DNA of 64,000 bases, taken from NCBI RefSeq assembly GCF_002803085.1, contig NZ_NNBJ01000024.1:1-64000 (forward strand). Reading direction: 5' to 3'. Positions 57,975 through 64,000 of this stretch are shown here, in pieces. How positions within the stretch are numbered: the first letter of the stretch is position 1; every line of letters starts with the position of its first letter. The notes beneath the pieces were generated by a model. It was not told the DNA's origin. It worked only from the letters and a program-made list of their open reading frames with translations, and did no database searches. The translations under genes and the position numbers were made by a program. This DNA comes from Streptomyces sp. CB01201. GTDB lineage: Bacteria; Actinomycetota; Actinomycetes; Streptomycetales; Streptomycetaceae.

Positions 57975-59107
57975 GTGGCTGAACGCGTGCGGGTCCGTGA
58001 GATCGATGATGACGAGGGGCGGCGGCTGCTGCGGATCATCCGCCGGGGCACCGGGTCGGTGGTGACCTGGCGGCGGGCCCAGATGGTGCTGCTGTCGGCA
58101 CAGAGCATGGCCGTGGCGAAGATCGCGGAGGTGACGTTCACCAGCGCGGACCGGGTCCGCGACGTGATCCACAACTTCAACGCCGACGGCTTCGACTCGC
58201 TCTACCCGAAGTACGGGGGCGGGCGACCGAAGACGTTCACGCTGCCCGAACGCCGCGAGATCAAGAAGTCGCCAAGTCCATGCCGGTCGAACACGGCCTG
58301 CCGTTCTCGACCTGGAGCCTGGCCAAGCTGGCCGACTTCCTGGTCGCCGAGGGGGTGGTCGACGACATCAGCCACGAGGGCCTGCGCATCCGGCTCCGCG
58401 AGGAAGGCGTCACCTTTCAACGCGTGAAGACTTGGAAGACCTCCCGTGACCCCGACTACGCCGCCAAGAAGGCGCGTGTCGAGCACCTTTACGCGATCGC
58501 CGACGGCGAGGTCATACCTGAGGAAGACGAACCCGAAGTCGTCTTCTGCATGGACGAGTTCGGGCCGCTCAACCTCCAACCCCACCCCGGCCGGCAGTGG
58601 GCTGAACGCGGCGGCCGGCACAAGGACCGCGACCGCGATCCCAGGCCCCGAAGACGGGCGACCTACACCCGGCCGCACGGGGTCCGTCACCTGTCCGCCG
58701 CCTACGACCTCGCCAAAGACCAGCTCTACGGCCACATTAAGAAGACCAAGAACCGGTCCAAATTCCTGGAGTTCTGCCGCTACCTGCGCTCGCTGCACCC
58801 GGTGGACGTCCGCATCGCGATCGTCTGTGACAACTACTCCCCGCACCTGACCACGAAGCGGTGCCAGCGGGTCGGGACGTGGGCGACGGCGAACAACGTG
58901 GAGATCGCCTACACCCCGACCAACAGCTCTTGGCTCAACCGGATCGAGGCCCAGTTCACCGCCCTGCGCTACTTCGCCCTCGACGGCACCGACCACCCCT
59001 CCCACAAAGCCCAGGGCAGCATGATCCGCCGCTACATCATCTGGCGGAACAGACACGCCGCCGACGAACGACTATGCGAAGTGATCACCAGGGCGAACGT
59101 TGCCTGA
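57975..59107 (+). pseudogene. IS630-family transposase, one-base frameshift
   Basis: First frame (57975 to ~58265): VREIDDDEGRRLLRIIRRG, RRAQMVLLSAQSMAVAKIAEV, VRDVIHNFNADGFDSLYP, ending RREIKK. Second frame (~58266-59107): AKSMPVEHGLPFSTWSL, FCMDEFGPLNL, VCDNYSPHLTTK and WLNRIEAQFTAL carrying the DDE residues. Loss of one A in AAGATCGCC (now AAGTCGCC) explains the shift. The stop overlaps the right terminal repeat. Inactive unless frameshifting occurs. Confidence 0.88.
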
Positions 59108-59115
59108 TGCGGCAC
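59092..59115. repeat. right terminal inverted repeat, 24 bp
   Basis: Perfect partner of 57420-57443; contains the transposase stop codon and the start of the following open frame. Confidence 0.9.
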
Positions 59116-59304
59116 CTCACCACGAGCGAGTACGCACCGCGCCTGCGGTCCCGGCTCGCCCGTGAACAGCAGCTCGCCCGGGACGCCGTCGAACGCGGCT
59201 GGCCCCGCGAGGTCGAACGACACAACGCCATCGCCGACCGAATCAGCGGCCTCCTCGAAGATCTCGGCGAGAGCACCGAGCCCGGCCCTGACGATCACTG
59301 CTGA
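59107..59304 (+). CDS. small hypothetical protein, 5' end altered by the element
   Basis: 65 aa, ATG formed within the right terminal repeat. From residue 9 on, YAPRLRSRLAREQQLARDAVERG and HNAIADRISGLLEDLGE form a coiled helix of plausible real origin. The start probably replaces a lost native N-terminus, so this may be a partial gene. Confidence 0.5.
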   Translation: MRHLTTSEYAPRLRSRLAREQQLARDAVERGWPREVERHNAIADRISGLLEDLGESTEPGPDDHC

Positions 59305-59352
59305 GCGGTTCGTGCCGGCAGCCTGAACGAGAGCCCGACGGATACTTGCCGG

Positions 59353-59997
59353 ATGGATGGATCAAGGGCTTCTTGGGTCAACACCACGCACAATTGGGCC
59401 GGCATCGTGGACGCGGACCATCTCGGTCGGATCCGCCAGGGATCCGCAGAGTTCGCGCCAGGCGGGCCAGATCACCTTGTTCTTGAGATCGTTGCTTACG
59501 CCGCTGACGAGGCAAGGAGCCGGGGCGGCGGACGGTGTGAGGTCACGCTGCATACCGACGGCTCGGTGTCGGTGAAGGATGACGGACGGGGCACCGACAC
59601 TAGGGTCGACGAGCATGGCCAAGTGGTGAAGAAGCCGGTCATGGCCACGAAGGATCTTCGGTTCTTCGACCTCCCGGAGGCGGAGCGACTTCCGGACGGA
59701 CATCCGCGTCGCGGCATGTCCGTCGTCGCAGCGCTCAGCGAGTGGCTGATTCATACCAACCGCCGTCTCAACGGATCCTGGAGCCAACGCTATGAGCACG
59801 GCGTCCCGGTGACCGATCTGCAGCCCGTCGAAGCCGACGGAACCACGGGGACCTGCGTCCGCTTCCTGCCGGACAAAGCGCTGCGTTCGCATTGGTCGTT
59901 GACCGCGGGCGATCTGGCCCGGTGGTCCGAGCACTGGCCCGACCTGACTGCCCGCCTCGACGATCAGCGCGACCGCGAGGACCGGTCAAGTCGGTGA
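59353..59997 (+). CDS. GyrB-like ATPase-domain (GHKL) protein
   Basis: 214 aa. It corresponds to only the ATP-binding domain of type II topoisomerase B subunits: DHLVLEIVAYAADEARS, with the catalytic Glu kept, and VSVKDDGRGTDTR for the second nucleotide motif; RRGMSVVAALSEWL and SQRYEHGVPVTDLQPV match later GyrB segments. The invariant Mg-binding Asn (in VDNSIDEA of GyrB) is replaced by Tyr-Ala, so ATP hydrolysis is doubtful. Stand-alone GyrB-like proteins are frequent in Streptomyces; function unknown, perhaps a competitor or regulator of gyrase or a defence component. Confidence 0.82.
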   Translation: MDGSRASWVNTTHNWAGIVDADHLGRIRQGSAEFAPGGPDHLVLEIVAYAADEARSRGGGRCEVTLHTDGSVSVKDDGRGTDTRVDEHGQVVKKPVMATKDLRFFDLPEAERLPDGHPRRGMSVVAALSEWLIHTNRRLNGSWSQRYEHGVPVTDLQPVEADGTTGTCVRFLPDKALRSHWSLTAGDLARWSEHWPDLTARLDDQRDREDRSSR

Positions 59998-60426
59998 CCA
60001 CGAGGCGCCGCGACCGGGCTGCACCGCAGAGAGCGGCCCGGCCGACTCCCGACCTGCGGTCCTGGTGCTCGGCCTCGGTGGCATGGAGGCGGCAGGAGTC
60101 GGAGCCAGTCTCGATCAGTGTGCATTCGAAGTTGAGCCAGTCCCGCGCACGGAATTCGTCCAGATAAGGATTTCACGTGGGTCCAGAAGCGCCCAGCCGA
60201 GAACCAACACGGGACCCGGCGCCGGCCCGACCTGCCCGCGATCGACAGATACCCCCCTGTACGCCGTGGCATTCGGCCTCATGCGACCCGGACTCCTCAG
60301 CCCCGACACCGGACTGATAGGACAGGCTGAAGGGACAACGCCTTCACCGCGGCAGCGAGACCGCATCCGCCTGCTACGCGCGCGACGTGCACCGCATCCC
60401 CGCCGAGGACACCGAAACAGTAGTGA
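59998..60426. other. intergenic region, no gene seen
   Basis: About 430 bp lacking a convincing coding sequence, ending in a strong bidirectional hairpin. No repeats noticed besides this hairpin. Confidence 0.4.
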
Positions 60427-60470
60427 TAGGGGGCCCTGCTTCGCGGTCTACCGCGAAGCAGGGCCCCCTA
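60427..60470. terminator. bidirectional hairpin terminator, 20-bp perfect stem
   Basis: 60427-60446 pairs perfectly with 60451-60470 around a 4-base loop and is followed by TTT. It separates the + strand GyrB-like gene from the leftward toxin/immunity operon and may terminate both. Confidence 0.88.
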
Positions 60471-60594
60471 TTTGGCTCGCCGATGAAGCGTGAGCGCCCC
60501 GCAGCAAGTGCAGGCTGATGCCCACCACGACAGAAGGCTGAGATGTCCTCACTCCAGGAAAACGGACACTCACGTTCATGCGGACTATGTGAGG

Positions 60595-61302
60595 TCAGCC
60601 GTCCCAGACGTTGAGGTGATCATCAACAAGGAACTCTGGGTAGCGAAATGCTTCGCCAAGTGCGGTTAGAGCCTCACAGCGCGCTGAGGTGATTTCGACG
60701 AAGTACGCTTTCATGGCGCGCAGGAACAGCCTGTACCCAAGGTCCGCGCAGGCTTCGATGACCACCGCCTCCAACGCCGGCACCAAGGATGGCACGGCTG
60801 CCTTGGAGGCCTCTCGTTCGAGATCGCCCGCGACGGAGCGCATCTCCTGCAGGACAGCCTCCCGCATGACGGGATCTGTCACCGGGTTGGGAGGGGACGG
60901 CGTGAACGTTGTCATGCCCCTTCGCCTGATGCTTGTCAACCATGTCTGCTCGATGCGCCGCAGCCAGTCGCGTCCGGTCAAGTTGTGGTCAGCCGGATCG
61001 AAGTAGGCCTGCGTGACGCCGAGCCAGACGGTGCGGAGTGCGCCATCTGTCAGCGGGGAAGCCAGCAGCCTCCGGACATCCTCGCCGATCTGCATGCTGA
61101 CCATGCCGTGGGCTTCGGCTACCGCACTATCGACAATGCTCAGTTGTACCTCTACCGCGTCGCTCTGGGGTAGGAATCGTTCGGCGTCGGCTGCGGACAA
61201 CCAGAGGGGGTGCTGAGACTTGGATGCCATCCAGCTCAACCCGATATCCAGGATGAGACCCTGGGTTTCTTCCGCTGGGTCGCGTTCGTTATGTTCCGGC
61301 AT
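60595..61302 (-). CDS. probable immunity protein for the adjacent RNase toxin
   Basis: 235 aa from the ATG at 61302 with AGGAAG upstream, only 8 bp after the toxin stop. No family is recognised. It is soluble, mixed helical (DAVEVQLSIVDSAVAEAHG, GALRTVWLGVTQAYFDP, REAVLQEMRSVAGDLEREASKA, LGYRLFLRAMKAYFVE). In polymorphic toxin systems the gene directly after the toxin encodes the immunity protein that blocks the toxin tip; position is the main evidence. Confidence 0.65.
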   Translation of the reverse strand: MPEHNERDPAEETQGLILDIGLSWMASKSQHPLWLSAADAERFLPQSDAVEVQLSIVDSAVAEAHGMVSMQIGEDVRRLLASPLTDGALRTVWLGVTQAYFDPADHNLTGRDWLRRIEQTWLTSIRRRGMTTFTPSPPNPVTDPVMREAVLQEMRSVAGDLEREASKAAVPSLVPALEAVVIEACADLGYRLFLRAMKAYFVEITSARCEALTALGEAFRYPEFLVDDHLNVWDG

Positions 61303-61310
61303 GGTGCTTC

Positions 61311-64000
61311 CTACTTCGGGTAGGCCGTGTAGACAACGTACTTTGACGGTTTGTGATCCCTCACGAACTTCAACTGCACGACGACTTTGTTGCCGACTGC
61401 TTCGGCTTGGGGGCCGTCTTTGACCCATCTGAGCCCCAAGGACACCTTGTCTCGGAGTTGCCACTCGATTTCCAGAAGGTCATAGCGCGGGTCGAAGCCC
61501 GTGCGCTTGGACTGGTCGCTCAGCCACTTATTGAGTCTCTTCACGTTGCCCGGCTTCGCCTGCAGCCAGGCTGTCACTGCCGCGTTGACTGATTCCGCTG
61601 CTGTGGCTTCATCGGTCCACCTTGTTGCGATTCCCTTTTTGGTGGCCTCGGCCGCCATTTCCGCATCATTGGGGAGGACGTGGTCGCGCAGGGTGTGCGC
61701 TCCGCCGACGCTCTCCTCTCCAGGCTTTTCGTCCGCGAGAATGTTGGTGCAGTTGTGGACGAGGATGTCGTGGGCCTGTGGCCCCCGTGAGCGGATGTAG
61801 AACGTGTGGAGACCGTTGATGGTGAGGTCGTACACCTCTTGAGCAGCCACATTGGGTCGGTCATGCAGGGCAGTCACTGTCTGCGTGGTGCCGCCCGGAG
61901 AGCGTAGCCGGTCGCCGACGCGGAGAGCGGAGACCGGTATCCAGCCGCGACTCTCGACGTAGAAGCGGTGGCCGACGGTGCTGGTCAGTACGCCTCCCTC
62001 CAGCATGATGTCGAGCAGGTGCTGGGTGGCGTGGTGGAAGGTGGCGGTGACGGGCTGGGCGGTCGATCGTCCGGACTGCGGGTCGGTTGCCAGGACCAGG
62101 TCGCCGGTGTGGACGTCTCGGATTTGCTTGCGTGTGCGGTCGCCCATCAGGACCTGGGTGCTGCCGGGGAAGCTGTCCACCTTGCAGGAGCCGACGACGC
62201 TTTCGTAGACGTCGACGGTCTCTTCGAGCTCGGCAGCGGTGGCTGCATCGAGTTTCAGGCCCTTTAGCGCGGTGAGTGCTTCCCGGACACCGATGCCGGT
62301 GTGGAGGGCGGCGTTGAAGGCGTGGAGGGCATCCGCGATCGCTGTGAGTGCCTTGCCGCCGACGAACCAACTGGCGGCCCAGGCGCACGAGGTCCAGCTA
62401 CCACCGTCGTTGCCGGGGAGGATCTTCTTGGCGCATTCGATGAAGTCGCCGAAGAGGATCTTGATGGGGTCGATGCCCGAGTTGAACTCGGCCATCGTGA
62501 GGGTTTTGGTGATCGTTTCAGTGAGGTTGGGGATCATCGCCGGGCCGAGGTAGACCACGTCTGAGGAGGGGCACCCGTACTGGGTGGCCGGCGCATCCTC
62601 AGCGGTGCACAGGTAGATGTCTACGAACTCGTTGAAGACGATCGTCGCTGTGATCTTGCAGTCCCCGGTGTGGATGATGGGGTTGCAGTTCTCCTTCTTG
62701 ATGTCCCTGGGTTCCCCGATCTGTTCAATGTGGTCGGGGACGAGGAAGACTCCCCCGACCCCTGTGGTGGCCCCGTTCTGCAGTTGACTGTTGTTGTTCT
62801 GCACCGAGGTGTGGTCGGCGGCGTCCTGGGCTTCCTTGGCGTACTTGTCGGCTTCCTTGGCCGCTTGTTCGGCTTCGGTTGCGGCGGTGTTGGCGCGGTC
62901 GGCTGCGGCGCGTGCGTCCTTGGCGTCCTGGGTGGCCTGGTCTGCTGCCGCGTGTGCGGCGGTCGCGTCGAGGGCTGCCTGGTCGGCGGCGGTGCGGGCT
63001 TCCTTGGCGTAGCCCTCGGCGGTGCCGGCGGCGGTGTTGGCGGCGGCTGCGTCCTCGGTGGCCTGGCGGTCGTATTCGACGGTGCGGGCCAGTGAGTCGG
63101 CGGCCTTGGATGCGGCGTTTGCCGCGTCGGAGGCATAGCCGAGCGCTTCAGTGGCGTAGCCGCGGGCGTCGGCTGCGTAGCGTGCGGCGTTGGCCGCGTG
63201 CTGGTAGGCCTCCTTGGTGTCGGCTTGGGCCTGGTCGGCGAGGGCTTGGGCGGCGGCGGCTTCTTCCTTGGCGTTCTTGGAGTGGGCGTCGGCGACGGCC
63301 TTTTGCTGTTCGGCGATCGTCTTGGATGCCTGGCCGGTGAGGACGACGAGGCCGGCTGCCGAGTCGGTGGTGATGTACGGAGAGCCGAGCTGGATGGCGT
63401 CGTTGGCGGGCTTGGCGACCTGGGATGCGGCGTTGCCGGCGTCTTCGGCGGCCTGTGCGGTGACGTGGGCGAACCCGGCTGCCTTGGCTGCTGCCTCGAC
63501 CGCTTTGGCGGTTTCCTTGCTTGCCGCGTCGGCCTCGGATTTGGCGGTCTTGGCCTTCGCTTCGGCGTCATCGGCGAGAGCGACGGCTGCGCTGGCTTCG
63601 GCGGAGGCGTGCTGGGATGCGGCGATGGCGTCGGCTTCGGCGCTGGTTGCGGTGGTGACCGCGGCGTCGGCGACGAGCTTGGCGGCCTGGGCGCCGTCCG
63701 CGTCCGAGCGGGCCCGCTTGGCGGCCGCCTCGGCGCGCGTGGCTGCCGCGTCCGCGTCCGCTGCCGCCTGGCTTGCGGCGTCCGCTTCCGATCTGGCGTT
63801 GCCGGCGGCGGTTTCGGCGGCCGTCGCCTGCTTGTCTGCCTCATGCGCCGCGGCCCGGGAGGCCTTTGCCTGGTCGTCGGACTCGTGCGCCTGCGCGTAT
63901 GCCTCCTTCGCATCGGCCTTGGCACGAGCCGCGTCCGACTTCTGCTGGGCGTCCCAGGCATCATCCCGCTTGGCCTTGGCGTTGTCCCGGGCCTTGACCG
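61311..64000 (-). CDS. polymorphic toxin: Ala-rich stalk, Hint domain, CdiA-CT RNase A-like tip (5' end outside window)
   Basis: At least 896 aa; the frame runs open to the window edge. Residues up to ~62810 encode an Ala/Lys/Asp/Glu-rich coil with many A-D-A-A and E-A repeats. Then a linker, and a pretoxin Hint domain (PGSTQVLMGDRTRKQIRDVH, TGDLVLATDP, GHRFYVESRGWIPVSALRVGD, HTFYIRSRG, HDILVHNC). The C-terminal ~140 residues start GGAHTLRDHVL, then RWTDEATAAESVNAAVTAWL, WLSDQ, VVQLKF and YVVYTAYP, matching the bacterial CdiA-CT RNase A-like toxin domain with its catalytic His. It likely cleaves RNA in rival cells; the Hint domain may release the tip. Confidence 0.85.
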   Translation of the reverse strand, partial: VKARDNAKAKRDDAWDAQQKSDAARAKADAKEAYAQAHESDDQAKASRAAAHEADKQATAAETAAGNARSEADAASQAAADADAAATRAEAAAKRARSDADGAQAAKLVADAAVTTATSAEADAIAASQHASAEASAAVALADDAEAKAKTAKSEADAASKETAKAVEAAAKAAGFAHVTAQAAEDAGNAASQVAKPANDAIQLGSPYITTDSAAGLVVLTGQASKTIAEQQKAVADAHSKNAKEEAAAAQALADQAQADTKEAYQHAANAARYAADARGYATEALGYASDAANAASKAADSLARTVEYDRQATEDAAAANTAAGTAEGYAKEARTAADQAALDATAAHAAADQATQDAKDARAAADRANTAATEAEQAAKEADKYAKEAQDAADHTSVQNNNSQLQNGATTGVGGVFLVPDHIEQIGEPRDIKKENCNPIIHTGDCKITATIVFNEFVDIYLCTAEDAPATQYGCPSSDVVYLGPAMIPNLTETITKTLTMAEFNSGIDPIKILFGDFIECAKKILPGNDGGSWTSCAWAASWFVGGKALTAIADALHAFNAALHTGIGVREALTALKGLKLDAATAAELEETVDVYESVVGSCKVDSFPGSTQVLMGDRTRKQIRDVHTGDLVLATDPQSGRSTAQPVTATFHHATQHLLDIMLEGGVLTSTVGHRFYVESRGWIPVSALRVGDRLRSPGGTTQTVTALHDRPNVAAQEVYDLTINGLHTFYIRSRGPQAHDILVHNCTNILADEKPGEESVGGAHTLRDHVLPNDAEMAAEATKKGIATRWTDEATAAESVNAAVTAWLQAKPGNVKRLNKWLSDQSKRTGFDPRYDLLEIEWQLRDKVSLGLRWVKDGPQAEAVGNKVVVQLKFVRDHKPSKYVVYTAYPK

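Larger units (their letters stand above)
57420..59115 (+). mobile_element. IS630-type element with passenger gene
   Basis: Perfect 24-bp terminal inverted repeats (57420-57443 and 59092-59115) bound a 1696-bp unit with a frameshifted IS630 transposase and an unrelated 127-aa gene. The left flank shows TA; the right flank does not, so the right side may have recombined after insertion. Confidence 0.75.

Noticed and set aside
62621..63964. 447-codon Pro/Arg/Thr-rich frame in the toxin stalk
   Set aside because: Out-of-phase reading of the Ala-rich repeat; the true frame continues in phase to the Hint domain.

Overview
The window is high-GC actinobacterial DNA and almost certainly from Streptomyces or a close relative. 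Third codon positions are strongly G/C, starts are often GTG, and neighbouring genes repeatedly overlap by 4 bp (ATGA or GTGA). The content includes WhiB, Lsr2-type, DUF5999, an FtsK-like conjugation translocase and Streptomyces-type IS elements. The density of transfer, replication and IS genes, and the absence of any rRNA, tRNA or core metabolic gene, points to accessory DNA: a large (perhaps linear) plasmid, an integrated plasmid, or a chromosome arm. No telomere or parAB is visible.

Layout. 1-2.7 kb: a methyltransferase, a broken IS5-family element and a GNAT acetyltransferase, bracketed by inverted IS-end-like sequences next to CTAG. 2.8-6 kb: an ABC exporter (ATPase and two membrane subunits) with a small secreted protein. 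6.4-11.1 kb: a scar zone with a truncated lamin-tail gene ending in a lone type I-E CRISPR-repeat-like sequence, a decayed resolvase, a TetR/MFS efflux pair and a decayed Tn3-type transposase; together these look like a wrecked Tn3-family transposon carrying an efflux pump. 11.3-13.3 kb: a TcmP / Gp37-Gp68 pair. 13.6-18.2 kb: a plasmid replication module (Rep-like protein coupled to a DUF721/DciA-like protein) with a 1.3-kb upstream region holding three tandem hairpins that share one loop sequence. 18.2-21.5 kb: a regulator / isochorismatase-fold / FAD-protein operon and a GntR repressor.

21.8-34.9 kb is a conjugation (tra/spd) region on the + strand: many small coupled genes, a coiled-coil membrane protein whose 3' end is a GTAC-rich repeat array, a 719-aa low-complexity protein, the FtsK/TraB-like translocase and several small membrane proteins. 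Strong hairpins separate many of these genes. 35-40.3 kb: single genes (DUF6000-like, DUF3885-like, YrhB-like, alpha/beta hydrolase), recombinase tails and an IS630 element. 40.5-46 kb: a second plasmid cargo operon (AAA kinase-like protein, Lsr2-type DNA-binding protein, several small unknowns).

46.6-54 kb holds the most interesting system: a compact gene set encoding a group III PLP decarboxylase, AcpS-type phosphopantetheinyl transferase, a hotdog protein resembling 3-aminobutyryl-CoA ammonia-lyase, an AMP-ligase, a stand-alone acyl carrier protein, an EctC-like cyclase, an EctA-like acetyltransferase, an AraC regulator and an MFS exporter. EctB, the aminotransferase of ordinary ectoine synthesis, is missing. 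This suggests a carrier-protein-tethered route to an ectoine-like cyclic amidine. 54-64 kb: integrase fragments, an AraC regulator, a membrane-anchored hydrolase, an IS630-type element with perfect 24-bp terminal repeats enclosing a passenger gene, a GyrB-like ATPase-domain protein, and at the right edge a polymorphic toxin (Ala-rich stalk, Hint domain, CdiA-CT RNase A-like tip) with its presumed immunity gene.
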